Origin: Ephemerocybe angulata
Taxonomy: Eukaryota; Basidiomycota; Agaricomycetes; Agaricales; Psathyrellaceae
NCBI GenBank assembly: GCA_013368325.1
Contig: JAACJK010000011.1
Span: forward strand, 1 to 64,000
DNA length: 64,000 nt
Reading direction: 5' to 3'
Shown one piece after another: positions 42,819 through 54,900 of this stretch (position 1 is its first letter; every line of letters starts with the position of its first letter). A model generated the notes under the pieces. It was not told the DNA's origin. It searched no databases and saw nothing but the letters and a program-made list of their open reading frames with translations. A program made the translations under genes and the position numbers.

Positions 42819-45349
42819 ATGCCAAAGAGGTGGTCTACCAAGCCTGAGCGGACGTACCTCCGCACTCTGTTACCTGAGTATGTTGAGGCGAAGGCTGTCA
42901 AGAATGGCCTTAAGCCATTCGTCAGTGATGCGACAGCAAGATTCAAAGGAAAGTTCAAGCGGGCGTCAGCTATTATAGACCTAGAGAAGGTATGGTTCAG
43001 CTATTGAAAGTCTCAATGTGCGCTGACTTCGACCCCGGCTAGAAAATTGGTTCTTGGTTTTCGAACAACACACGCGCTGGCAGTGGTGTCACCGACAACC
43101 CAGTTCTCGACCTCACCCAACGAAAGCTCCTTCAGCCCTGGCAGGCCTACATGAAGCTCGAGTACGAGAGCACCCTTCGCCCCATCCTAGACAACGCCTG
43201 GGCCGAGTACGTCAAGTCTTGCGACAACGAGGTACCCAAGAAGAAGGACTTCGCCTTCAAGAACGAGATGGTCAAGGAACTCTATAAGAAGGAGTCAGCC
43301 GAAGTGAAAGCGCGTGTCGAGGAGTACCGAAAGAAGCATGTCAACTACGAGGAGGCCGACGAGAATGCTGATGTCCGTAACCTACGCTTTCTCGAGTAAG
43401 TCTACTTGTACCTTTCGCCTTCTACTCATCGACTTACCAAGTGTGCGAATTCCTGAAGGGCCGTGAAGAAGATTCCAAGGTCCCTTATCACATATACAGA
43501 CTCCCTCGCCAAACAGAGTGGGTGGTCTGCGATATTCTGGGCTGGCGGTCCGCACCCCACTCTTGGAGGTGATCTAACGAGTGTTTTGTACGTCCTCACC
43601 CTGCTGACGCCAATCGATGTCAACTGAGAGATCTTTAGGAAGGCGAGCGGGACCAGTACCGATGGCGACACCTTTCCCGAGTGGCTAGAGAGGAACCCAA
43701 GCATGAAAGAGGCATTGGAGGGTGTATTCGATGCATGGCTTCGCGCCAGTTTCAGTGAGATACTAATGCCCTTCTCCTTCGCTCTACGTCCCTAACAGCA
43801 TGCATAGCTTCCGAATTATGCCAGGAGCGAGCAGTCAATAGGTCTACCATGCGACGAGTGCACAAATCCAGCAATAACGGTGACGGCGAGGATGGCAGCG
43901 ACAGCGATGATTCGGAGGACTCGGACGACGAGAGCGACGTTGACGATAGCTATAAACGTGTTAAACGCTCGAACCCCGATGATGCCACAGCCTGTACACC
44001 ATCCAAGGAGGACAGCTCACTGGCTAATGACATCCCTACCTCGAGCAATGCTGCAACATCCAAGACGAAAGACGAGAAGAAGAAGAACAAGACGAAACCC
44101 GCGGAGCCTAAGAAATCGGAGTACGAGCTAGAGCGAGAGCGCAACATAGCGCGAAACCAGATCTTATTGGCCGAGTTGGAGATCAAGAAGGCAAGAGAGC
44201 TGCTCTTGCGTGGCGAGAAGAAGAGTGACGATGGGAAGAAGGGCGTCGTTGCGAAGGAAAAGGAAAGTGATGAGTCGACTGAGCCACCGTGAGTATTCTT
44301 TGTCATTTCGACTTTGTGTGTTCGAGACGGTAACGGAGTCATTCCCAACTCAGCGCCGGGCCCGACGCACTGGGATCCAAGTCTAGCGATGGCTCAGAGA
44401 AAGCTGCAGAGAAAGGTGGCGAAGAAGGCTTGAAAGAGAATGATGGTGTTGACGATGGTGCGTACGAATATTATGTTTAAGCCCCAATTATTCATGTATT
44501 TCACAGATGAGGTTCGCAAAGATGCGGGGGATCTTGATGATACTTCCGATATCGAAGGTACGTTTCCTATTACGCGTATGTTTTTGGGCATGGGACACCT
44601 GACATTCTTTCAGATATAGACTTGGCCAGTGTCCATGCGATAGTTGGTCAAATGAAATGGCTGGATCGCGAGAAGAAGGCATGGGAGGGCATTAAATCAT
44701 CCTCCCTCGAGCCGTCCTGGGATGTACTTACCACGAGATTCCTTATCTTTGAAGCACGATTGGGCTCGGATACCGGGGTAGGATGCATAGCGCTCAAATC
44801 GGAGTTTCACTATAGCTAACTATACTATCTTATCTTATAGAGAATGCCAATCGAGAATCGACCTGCCCAGCTTAACCAGTGGATCCCCCGAAATCAATCC
44901 GGAAGTCTTCGGCTTGGCCATGCTGAAATGGTGGGGTACATTGCAGCCGGATTGGAGGACTTCCGGGTCGGAGGATTATGATCCTAAGACGTTCTCCCGT
45001 GTGGTACCTCAGGCTGACTCGGGTGAGAAGTGGGTTCGGTTGAAGCGGGGTGGTCCATCTGGCCTCTACACCGTCCTCGTTGGACTCTCTTGGTGGATGA
45101 AAGAGGTCAAGGATGATGTACCCCCCGGTCTCTCCGCTCTCATCGCCGATATTGCATGGGTTATCAGAAGGATGACTGAGGACCTTCCCGCGCTGGCACC
45201 GATCCCGAGCAGGGGAGAAAAGCGACCTGCGTCTGATGATGCCGGAGGCTCACGTGCGACTCGTTCCAAACGGTATGGTGCTTTGGTTCTCTTGTCTTTC
45301 TGGTCGCAATACTGATCCCAAATTCCATAGCCCGCGTAAGACTGATTAA
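42819..45349 (+). CDS. KDZ-1 accessory protein, multi-exon, acidic middle
   Basis: Exons open with MPKRWSTKPERTYLRTLLPE and continue through KIGSWFSNNTRAG, MKLEYESTLRPILDNAWAEY, SLAKQSGWSAIFWAGGPHP and FPEWLERNPSMKEALEGVFD. An Asp/Glu/Ser-rich stretch (43870-43960) and a Lys-rich coiled coil (YELERERNIARNQILLAELE) follow. Late exons read LAMLKWWGTLQPDWR and YTVLVGLSWWMKEV, and the last exon (45331-45349) adds PRKTD and the stop. Several small introns are clear from GT-AG sites (for example 42993 and 44292 donors); the exact exons between 44290 and 44640 are less certain. I recognise the style (GGP..P, WW..LQP.WR) from Agaricomycete hypothetical proteins but know no function. Its place inside the inverted ends makes it part of the transposon. 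Confidence 0.65.
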
Positions 45350-45858
45350 ACCCCTCAGGTCCCTTGGGCCGTCGGTCTATGGCGCGCGCGCGCCCCTTTT
45401 GACGTATCATTCTACTTCTTGCACCTCCCTTTCGTTTTCGCTTCCTACTTTTACCGCCAATCCCCCGGCTTATTTCTCCCGCCCACCAATGATATTCTCA
45501 CGTTGCTTTTAATTGTATCATGGCTTCGTCGATTCAAGATTTACTGAACCGCCGCATAATCATGATGGATCAGGCATCAGCTAATTCAGAGTGCCGTGCG
45601 ACGTAGATCTGTGTTGACCTGCCAGCTATTTATGATTCGATCTTACTGCCGTTTATTGATAATTCTGTTGCTTCCTTACTCTCGTTCTTTTATGAGTCTC
45701 TTGCTTCTTCTCGCCGTTATCGTATGATGTTGTCCGGATGATATTACCATCTATCGAAGATTTCCCCTGCTATACAATGCTGTTGCCCTTCACTTGTTTT
45801 TGCTTCACATATTGCTAATCAGCCTTTCAGGACGCTTTTTTCTCTGGTAACGTTTTCT

Positions 45859-46045
45859 GATTCTCAGTGTACCGTACTGTTCTGATTCTCAGTGTACCGT
45901 ATTGTTTTGATTCTCAGTGTACGTACCGTACCCTTTTGATTCTTAGTGTACCGTACCCTTTTGATTCTTAGTGTACCGTACCCTTTTGATTCTTAGTGTA
46001 CCGTACCGTTTTGATTCTCAGTGTACCGTACCGTTTTGACTTGAT
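45859..46045. repeat. 25-bp tandem repeat near the right KDZ-1 end
   Basis: About seven copies of GATTCTTAGTGTACCGTACC plus TTTT-type spacers; copies start at 45859 and 45884. It is absent from the left end. Confidence 0.9.
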
Positions 46046-46615
46046 TTTATTGCCGTCATTTGATAATGCTACTCGTAATCCTGCCGCTAAGCTTTGAAAT
46101 AGGAGTAGCAGTTGCTCGTGCCGCCGTTTCGTGATACATCCCACTTGCCGCCTTTCCTTGAGGTACCTCGTAGTCTAGTTCTACCGTCAAATATTGAAAT
46201 AGACATGCGCCGTGGCTTCTTTACTCGCTGCAGTGCCGTGAGTCCATGAGATACCCGTGTGCCGTCGTATGTTGAAATGAACAACCGCTCTGGTGGGTGC
46301 CGCCGTTTCGTGATACATCCCACTTGCCGCCCTTCCTTGAAGTACCTCGTAGCCTAGTTCTACCGTCAAATATTGAAATAGACATGCGCCGTGGCTTCTT
46401 TACTCGCTGCAGTGCCGTGAGTCCATGAAATCCCGTGTGCCGTCGTATCTTGAAATGAATAACCGCTCTGGTGGCTGTAGTACCTACCGTGACTTATTGA
46501 TCACCCGGACTGCCGTGCATCGATGAGACACATCGTGCACCGTCAAAGGTTGAATCGCCAACCAGTGGGGTAACTACAGTGTTTGCCGTGAATTATTGAT
46601 ACCCTGGATTGCCGA
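46046..46615. repeat. KDZ-1 right subterminal repeats
   Basis: Includes a near-exact direct repeat: GTGCCGCCGTTTCGTGATACATCCCACTTGCCGCC-type text at about 46118 and again at about 46298, offset about 180 bp. It also has inverse forms of the left-end motifs (TGAAATAGACATGCGCCGTGG, TGCCGTGAGTCCATGA). Confidence 0.8.
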
Positions 46616-46814
46616 GAATTGTACAATCCTCCGTGGCCTAATGATATCCCTGCCTAAGAGGGTGCCGCAGAGTCATGATAAGCAATTCAAATTGCCGTAT
46701 ATACATGAGAGGCTCATTTGCCATAATACTATGATACATCTAAAGTATCGGCAAATTGGATAGCGCCCTAACGGCAACACCCGTTACGCCATGATGGCGT
46801 TTGCGGGTACGACT
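46616..46814 (-). repeat. KDZ-1 right terminal inverted repeat
   Basis: Reverse complement of the left end; identical over 46729-46796, with the outer bases less conserved (AGTCGTACCCGCAAAC against ACTAGTGCCCGCAAAC). Confidence 0.9.
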
Positions 46815-46822
46815 CGATGAGC
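46815..46822. repeat. Target-site duplication, right copy
   Basis: CGATGAGC, matching the left copy CGACGAGC at 7 of 8 bases. Confidence 0.65.
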
Positions 46823-47882
46823 TGAGATGGAATCGGCGATGTCCGAGACGTCGCCGGTGTGGTCGAACCGGCTCCGAATCGAGTACCCAAGATTGGTGAG
46901 CATCCCACCTAGCGCTGGGTGACGGTCGGGTGTGAGTTCGATCGCTTTTCTTTGCGCTGATATCGCTTGGTCGATGTCTGGCAGAGCGCCGGTTAGCTGG
47001 AAGCGACAACCGAAAGAGCTTCCAAGGCTGGTGAAGAACATGTGGAGGTCTGGATCACCGGCAGGGGTGTGCTTGATCGCCTTCTCTAGAGATGATATGG
47101 CATCTGCGATATCCGAAAGCTCCCCCGTACGCTCAAAACGACGTCGGAGCGAGTTTCCAAGGTTGTTGAGAATAATGGGAAGGGCAGGGTTGTCATCAGG
47201 AACGAGCTCCGCTGCCCTTCGCTGAACGAAGAGCGCATTTGATATGTCACGAAGCTCCCCAGTCCGGTTGAAGCGATTCTTGAATAAAATTCCGAGGTCG
47301 CAGAGCACGGTGGGGAGTCTTGGATGTCCTTCGGGAAGGAGTTGTACTGCTTTAATCTGATAAGAAATCGCCCCATCACTATCCGAAACATCGCCTGTCA
47401 TTTTAAAGCGGTCTCCAAGCGAACTCCCAAGCGCACATAGTCGATCGAAGAGTTGAGCATAGTCCGGACTGGCGGCAGTAAGCTTCACCGCTAGACGTTG
47501 TGCCACTATGGCTTTATCGAGGTCTGACAGATTGCCATTCCTGTCGAAGAGGTTGGAGAACTTGTTACCGAGGCTATCCAGGCTGGCAGCGCGATCTATG
47601 GGACACGGTTAGCCAAACGGCTACTGCAGAAAATCGTAGCACCCACCACCCGCTCCTGAGATCGCGACGACCGGAATCCTAACTATTCTCGTTGACATAG
47701 TCAAATCGACCTGTGCGTCGCACATCTTCATCTTCTGGCTAAGTACTATGAAACACAGCCCGTTAGACACAATATCATCGTTGGAAGGTATACTCGTACC
47801 ATTCTTAGACTTCCCCAGCTCTGCTACATCGAGACGTGCAATCGCAGCTGCCTTTTCATCTTCGCCCTTCGCGATAAACACT
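46815..47882 (-). pseudogene. TPR-CHAT gene, 5' portion (split by the KDZ element)
   Basis: Exon ending in the KDZ element carries five or more TPR units (LPTVLCDLGILFKNRFNRTGE, LPIILNNLGNSLRRRFERTG, LGGMLTNLGYSIRSRFDHTG) and stops at DIADSISAHR where the element begins. A 5' exon splices in frame at about 47594 (AISGAG|DRAASLDSLGNKFSN). The exon before it (47621-47882) reads VFIAKGEDEKAAAIARLDVAEL and DIVSNGLCFIVLSQKMK, in the style of the C2-like N-terminus of such proteins. More 5' exons probably lie between 47900 and 48350 but I could not place the start codon. Together with 26052-28546 this was one gene before the insertion. Confidence 0.75.
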
Positions 47883-48350
47883 AGCCTTTCGACCTCGGCA
47901 GGACTTCGAAAAACCGTTCAGAGACTTTTAGAGTCAGAGAGACGACGGGATATGGCTCACATCTCGAGAGACTCGAACCCCTCCCACTGGCGTGGCGCAG
48001 CATGAGACAACATTAAGCATCTTCCTCCGGGAAAAGCAGGGATACCGGCCACCCATAGCTCGGTCAAACTGAAGGAAGTTCTGTATTCAATCAACCCGTC
48101 GGTGCGCTGAATCGTAATATCTAGGGAAGGACTGTAAGAGAGCAGTATACTCGAACTTGTAACAAGACGTACCTTTCAAATGAAGCCGACTTCACGACCT
48201 TTGTTAATGGCACTACCCTGGGAAGTGACGAGGACCTCACAATATGCCCTGCGGCTGCTTTACATCGAAAGTCTCCCTGTGAGGTAATTCAGTGTGTGTG
48301 TTCTCCGCCGTGAAGCATATAACTCACTCCTCTGGAGACATGTTAAGCTT

Positions 48351-49860
48351 TGGAGAGGTGTAGAGTTGGGCGAACGGAAGGGGATTGTCTATGTCGAGTG
48401 CGGAGTCAGGCTGCCCAACGCGTCCTTATAGATAGAGTAGGGAAGACATTGATGACGGTCGCCTGGCAATGCCTTGATGACAGGCAGCGCGGTCTTTGGC
48501 ATATGTTTTGGCATGTCTCCTAGGCTCGTCACCTGAATTCTACACAGCATCCGCAGAAGACGGCCAGGATATAAACACTATCTCCCATTGGGTACCAAGC
48601 GGAGTGCTCAGCAGACGCTCATTTCTTTAGGACTTACGTGTGTCTACAACGAGATGGCATGTCCCTCTGCGGTAGACAAGCGGTAGATAGATTCATTTCT
48701 CGCACTGAATGATGTTGCGCGCAACAAGCCTCTCGTTCTTCGAATGGGCTATCAGGCAGCCATTCCTCATATATGGAGGCATCAAATACCACTATGTAAT
48801 ATCCCTTCCCTATTCAGAGCTCCAAGATCCGTTTCGTGTTGCATGTGGCACATTGTGATATGTTATTCCTCTGGCTCTCGATGATGCATCCAAGATTGAG
48901 GTCCCTTCAACATAATGGTTATAGTATCGGACTACCGTAGAAACACCGTAGACTAGCACGTATAGATACATATCCTCTATCATGGGATGCTCTAGATCTA
49001 AGGCTGCCATGGGATAACCAAAAACCGGACAGATAACAATAGTTCATCCCTGAGTTCGACTTAGTTTACCTCTTGGAGACTGACTCCGACGATGGTATCA
49101 ACGACGGGCTCGAGCTAGTCTCCCGTAGCCAGACTGACGAGATTCATGCGGTTGTAAGAACTTTGTGGTTTGTTTGGTATCGAGCCATTCATACGTCTTT
49201 GAAGACGGGCTCAGGACGAGTCGAGCATTCATAAACGTCGTCCGACGTCTTCGACGAACTCGAGCATTCTTAGGTCCCATCGCCATCGGCGTCGAGCATT
49301 CATACGTCTGTAAAACACGAGTTCATACGTATCGCATTCCACCATTCAAACCTATCGCTTCCACAGCAGTGTTTTATTAGTGCCGCGTGCGGGGAGGTAG
49401 AATACCTCGTTGTGCCGTCCAGCTTCGTTTCCTTCACCGGCTCACCCTGCCTCAGAATGGGGGCACTCATTCCTCTTTTCTGATATTACAACTGCCTTTG
49501 ACCCCCCAATTCCTGGAAGTCTCACTGTCAAAGCTTGACCCATGCTGTGCGATCGTCTCGGAACATTAAACGGATTAAGCCGTTTCCAAGCCAGCTCAAC
49601 GCATGTGGCTTTGTTCATCGATCATCTTCCCAATTAAAATACAAGATCTTGTTCTCCTCACCGTTGTCGCGCTCTCCGTACTCCACCAAACCTGCTACCA
49701 CTACGCGACTATGGTGCGCCCATGTGTGGAGCCGCCTGTGTTGGGTACCGTGCCGGCGCGAACTTAATGGGATTCTTGGAATGTCGCAGAACGAAATGGC
49801 TGTTGTCATCGGTGTGCGTATTTAACACAAACGGGCGACGAGAAACTGTATTCATCCCCT
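48351..49860. other. Gene-poor stretch
   Basis: No supported gene. Around 49150-49330 a degenerate motif TCGAGCATTCATACGTC recurs four or five times at roughly 50-bp spacing. Confidence 0.4.
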
Positions 49861-49869
49861 CTTCTCGAC

Positions 49870-50609
49870 ATGCCTCGCTCTCCTATCAAAGGTCCCCCTG
49901 CTCTCCCGACCATCATGGCGCGGCTGACCCCACTGCTCCCGTGCCTCCACTCGCTCCCGCCAGCGCTCTCCCTCCCGCTCCCGCTGCTGCTCGTGCTACG
50001 AGGGCCAAAGGTGCTGCACCTACGGCTCTCCCTTCCCCTGCCAGAGCTACACAGTCTCAGAAGACGAACGGAAAGAAGAAAGCGAAGGACCTCTCGACTG
50101 AGGCAACTGTTTCAAAACCTGGCCTCAGGTTTCGCTCACGCCGAGTCGTCATCTACACCCGTGTACAGGGCCATCGAACTCGACCTCATTCTTATCAATC
50201 AGCGCATCGAGGAGCTCCAGGACGAAAAACTCGACCCCAGCAAGGCTCGTCTGAACAAGGTCGAAGAGGACGACGTCGTGGTTCTCGCCGAGCGACTGGA
50301 TGGGGTGGAGGCGTCTGGAGAGGCTACTGAAGCGAGGGTGGCTAAGTTTGAAGGCACGGCCGACAACCTCTGGAACTATATGCCAGTATTACGCGCTTCG
50401 ATACGGCCGTCGCTCGGATGAACGATCAGGTGGGCTTGGCTATAGACACGGCCAACTGGGCTAGGGCGACAGCTGTCGAAGCTCAGGGGACCGCGCAACG
50501 TGCTGAGAAGGAGTTAGAGGATCTCTACCCTGCCGTCGACGGGAACATCATCTCCCGTCCTCTCTCTTCCTCCCACCACTTTCCCCAGCACTGCTCCTCA
50601 CGCTTATGA
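49870..50609 (+). pseudogene. Coiled-coil protein remnant with frame changes
   Basis: Starts MPRSPIKGPPALPTIMA, then the best protein-like reading moves to a neighbouring frame (KGAAPTALPSPARATQSQK), returns as YRAIELDLILINQRIEEL and ARLNKVEEDDVVVLAERLDG, and shifts again near 50390 to FDTAVARMNDQVGLAIDTAN and ATAVEAQGTAQRAEKELEDL before the stop at 50609. The heptad-like pattern suggests a parallel coiled coil. The frame changes could reflect unseen introns or decay. No function known. Confidence 0.4.
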
Positions 50610-50612
50610 AAG

Positions 50613-51485
50613 GGAAGGAAGGACGTGAGGTGCGTACCTGAAGCGGGGAGCGCGTCGACCGGAGTTGATACTGGATGTAGTGGAATATTCGCGCCGCGAG
50701 ACTAAGGAAAGCTGGTCAGTCGAGAACGGAGTAAACGGACGTCGGAGAGGACGGACGCACGAGAGCGATGATAGATGATGGATGCGTATCTTCAGAACTG
50801 AATTGAATCGAGTCGATAGAGTAAGTAACTCGAACAGTGAAGGAAACAACGTGGGGGACGGGCGTACCTGGAGCGACGGATGAATGTCTGTAAGTATGGG
50901 GCTGGGAGGCGCTGGTCGGTCGATGATGAAGTCGACTGGCGTTGGAGGGTACGCACGAAATGGGCGATGTGTCTGTTGATGTTCTCTTGAGTCGAGTCGG
51001 TAAGTAAATGAATGATGGAGGGAAGGGCGTGAGGTGCGTACCTAGAGCAGTGAATGTATCGACCAGAGTCAATGCTGGCTATAGTCGAAGTGTACGTGCG
51101 ATTGGAAGATGGTGGTATGTCGAGAGCGAAGTAGATTGACGTTCGAGGGGCGCATGAGGGCAAGGGGTCTGGTCAGTGGGGCGGACAAAGTAGACGTTGC
51201 AACGGACGCACCTTACAGTCGAAGCTCGACGTGGCCTACAGACTCGAAGGACGGGTCAACGTTCGAGGAAGCTGGCGGCTGTAATGTCGGGGGGGAAGCG
51301 TAGAGAGGACAGGCTTCGGTGTTTAGGGGCGAAGTCGGATGCGGAATTGGTGGCTAACGCACCTTGCGTGGTCGTAGTTAAATACTGTAGTGACGAATGA
51401 GAAGCGCTGATATTCGAGTATAATGAGTCAACCTGGCGGGGAACGGGGTAAAAGAGTGTCAACGGTCATCCGTGGGCGTCACCTG
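50613..51485. repeat. Dispersed repeat block, copy 2
   Basis: Same orientation and order of motifs as 18385-19215: GTGCGTACCTGAAGC, GATGATGAAGTCGACTGGCG, GAGTCGAGTCGGTAAG, GCACCTTGCGTGG and the terminal GGGGTAAAAGAGTGTCAACGG. Here it follows no RBR gene, so it behaves like a mobile or segmentally duplicated unit. Confidence 0.7.
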
Positions 51486-51924
51486 GGCATCACTAATCCA
51501 GGGATCACGGAGCTTGTGATAGGCCCCGGCTATCGCAAGCGCCGCCGCATGGAAAGCCTGTATACCACACAACCCCAGTAATTCTTCAAAATATGTCAGA
51601 TTGGGAATGCGTGAACTTAGGGAAATTTCGTCGAGAGGTGGGCTGGGAGGGGCGGCTGGGCCTAGACTGATGGACCGGGTGGCCGCATGGTTCCGCCCTG
51701 CGCCGACGCCTTCCACGCGCTCACCGACTCTTTCCGCCGTGATGGCTGTTTGATGGGGCTGATCGTTGTTGATGTCGCCGCCCTCGCTGTTTCCCCTGGT
51801 GCTTGGACTCCTGATTGCGCTTTTTCAAACTGTTGTTATCTATTGCATCCAACTGTCACCCGTGTATGTATCACTATGTCCATTGCCATATATTCTATCT
51901 GTCTAATACATGCTTGCTAGGGAT

Positions 51925-54900
51925 ATGGTCAGAGGAGAGAGGAATCGAGGGCCGTCACGTTCAGTGACTGTGTCTTTTGGGAAGTCGCATGGGAAAGGAA
52001 GTGGGAAAGGAAGTGGGTCTAAGCGGCCGTTGATGCAGGTCCTGTCTGGCGTAGAGAAGATTGCAGAGCATAGAAAAGAAAAGAATAAGCTATTAAAACT
52101 GGCAGAGCAACGTACGTACAGGTGGTATGATGAATATCCCAGGACCTTATTCTTCGGGCGTAGATATGGACGAGAGCACTGTCAAAGCCTTCGCAGATAT
52201 GCGAGGAGATGAATGGGAACCCATTGGTGGTGACGGCGTCGGTGATACGCCACAGGACGGCGACGGTGGAAGAGGGGAATGGGTTGACATTGATGATAGG
52301 ATGACAGCGGAAGATTTAGCCCGTGCGTTTGACGCAGTTACCCTGAATCCAAAGTGAGTGGCCTGCTCCTAAGCAATGAAGAGGGCTTACCACAAATATG
52401 CAGATATGCATTGCGGCACTACCGGGATGGAAGAACATGGCGAAACCGGCGGACACGCTTTGACGCTCAGTGGGCGGAGCACTTCGATGCATTGACGGGG
52501 GCCTATCTTCAATGGCGGTATCCAAGCGCGTCCGAGGAAGCTGATGTAACGATGAATGACACATCGGATAGTGAGGCCGCAGATCTGAAGATCACGATCG
52601 AGACCGTGGATTTGTACACCCTGGATGTGGAGGCTGTGATCCCACGCAGGGATGACCAGGTCACCGTGGTCACTCTGGCAGAGGCTGGATATCTGGGGAA
52701 CAGTCCTGTCTCCCCCAACCTCGCGATATCCTTCAAGACAATGGATCTCCTCAAGATCATCCGTCAACGCAGACCGTCGTTCAGCTTCGAAGCGTTTGCA
52801 AAGGTTCTATGTGATCTCTATCAGGTGCGTGTAATCTACAGAGATGTGATGTCATATCTGAGGAACTGGTCTAGACTCCATACCGGCGTCAATGGAGGAT
52901 CGCCTTGGCTGATGCCTTCGATGTTTTTCTGACTATCAAGAATAATGTTGAGGCACGCATTGCCTCAGCACTTGGACGAGATTCTGATAACTGGCGAGTT
53001 CTGAATGCTTGTGCAGCCTGCCAGTATGAGGTACGTTGCTCAGTTCAGTTCGGATTTTGGGCGCACTGACTGAACACGCTACAGCTGGAGAAAGAACCAG
53101 AACTTCGGTATCGGATTCTGATGTCCCTTGATGGGAACAATTCAGCAAAACGCGTGGATACGAGATTTCGGAAGGCCGGTGACATGCGCGTCTACACAAG
53201 TGACTACTTCCTCGATAACTCAGAGGTTGACAAATTCAAGCTGGAGGATATACGTTCCAAAGGTCCCCAGGTTCCATCGGAGGATCTCTTTGAGGAAGGA
53301 GAAGAAGAGGGAGAAGAGGGAGAAGAGGGGGAAGAGGGCGACACAAAGGCTGATACCATGTGAGCAACAGCTGCATTCTCTGGTTCATCATTTTCTGATA
53401 CTGATGTTGTTAGCATCGCACATGAGGACGACTCAGCTAGCCAATCACAGGCTGAGGTTGCTGAGTGCGTGAAAAACTGGAAGGCAGCGCAGTCTGATAA
53501 CAAGAAGCGCGCCATGGACATGTTCGATGAGACGGGGTGGTTCGCATCAGGGTGTCGTCACGGCATCATACTTTGGGTTGCCGACATGGTGCGTTCAGGT
53601 GAACAGTGAGTGCCTGGATTGATAGAACAATTGGCGAGTTGCTCACTGTGATTCTCCCCGGCATCAGAGCAAAGTACCCACTCTCTATTCTCAACCGCGC
53701 GCTTGAGGTGCTCGGGAATGGGCTTCTTGTTGGATACGACATTGGCTGCGCATTTGAAGGGACAATCAAATCTACAACACTGGGCACACGGTTTGTAGAG
53801 AGTGGGTCACGGTGCTGCGTGAATGCGTACCATGGCTATGCACACAACTATGCATGTCAGGTAAAGAACCATCCCAACAACATCGAAGGTGCGGGGATTG
53901 AAGATCTGGAGACGATGGAGCGGTTCTTTTCGGCGTCCAATGCAACTGCCCCCGTGATTCGTCATGCATCAAAGTATCGACGCCGGATGATTCTGGACCT
54001 TTTTTTGAAGCAGCACGATAAAGACAAGTATGCGACGGTAGGCCTCATGCTGAGGAACAACTATCGACAGGCCTTGGACATCATAAAGGAAGGCACCCCT
54101 CTCCTCGATAACATTCTCCGAGAATCAGGACACACGCGATCCGATCTCGATGCCTGGCAGCGCGATCAAGCAGCTTATTTTGCAACTCTGGGCAAAGTGC
54201 CTGAAAAAGACCTCCATAAGGTGGCATATGTGGAGCTCCTTGAGGAGTTGAAGGATGCTGAGTGCGTACTTCTATTCTCAACGTTCTTGACACCTGTCCC
54301 GCTGGGCAGCGCGTCGGCGACGCGTCCTATATTTTTATCACATGACCGTTCAGATAAGATAATATAACTGACATGCTTTTCAGGCATGCAGCTGCGAGCA
54401 AGACTTCTGGATTCTTGAATGCCATATCCGATGACTGGGATGTCTCAACGACTGGAGTTACATCATATGAAGACGAACTCTCGAGGACTCGGAAACTTGA
54501 AACTATGCGGCGGCACGCTCGGGAAAAGGTCAGCAGGCTCACGCAAGAGGTCATCGAGATGGAGCTCCGCATGGGAATCACATCCCGGTGGACCTTCGCA
54601 ACACCAGAATATCAAGAGACGAAGAAATATATTCAAAACAGGAAGTATCATAAAGCGCTGGACGAGATCCAACGACTTGTTGTCCAGCGGCTTTTCGAAC
54701 TTCACCGGCTTGGGCTCAGCGGCGTTGGTGAGTCAAAGTGCCTCCGTTTGATAGAATGCGGGGTAATGACGTTTTTACGGAGGCTATCGCGCCCGATCGC
54801 TTCTCACAAAGGCACTCCGCACGCGATCGAAGGCGATTAAAAATGCCGTAGCCCGGTATAATGCTGCCGCCGGTGAATTAGAGCCCCCCGCACCCGCGCT

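Larger units (their letters stand above)
28547..46814. mobile_element. KDZ DNA transposon KDZ-1, 18.3 kb, with nested chromovirus
   Basis: Bounded by inverted terminal repeats of about 200 bp. A 68-bp core (28567-28634 against the reverse complement of 46729-46796) is identical. It has long subterminal repeat zones and carries three genes: a KDZ transposase (minus), a viroplasmin-like-domain gene (minus) and an accessory gene (plus). Flanks carry an 8-bp near-match (CGACGAGC/CGATGAGC), the duplication size known for this superfamily. Without the nested chromovirus (33118-40165 plus one target copy) the element is about 11.2 kb. It is inserted in the TPR-CHAT gene. Joining the flanks at one target copy gives SISAHRKALKATPNDHP, an in-register TPR. 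Confidence 0.9.
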
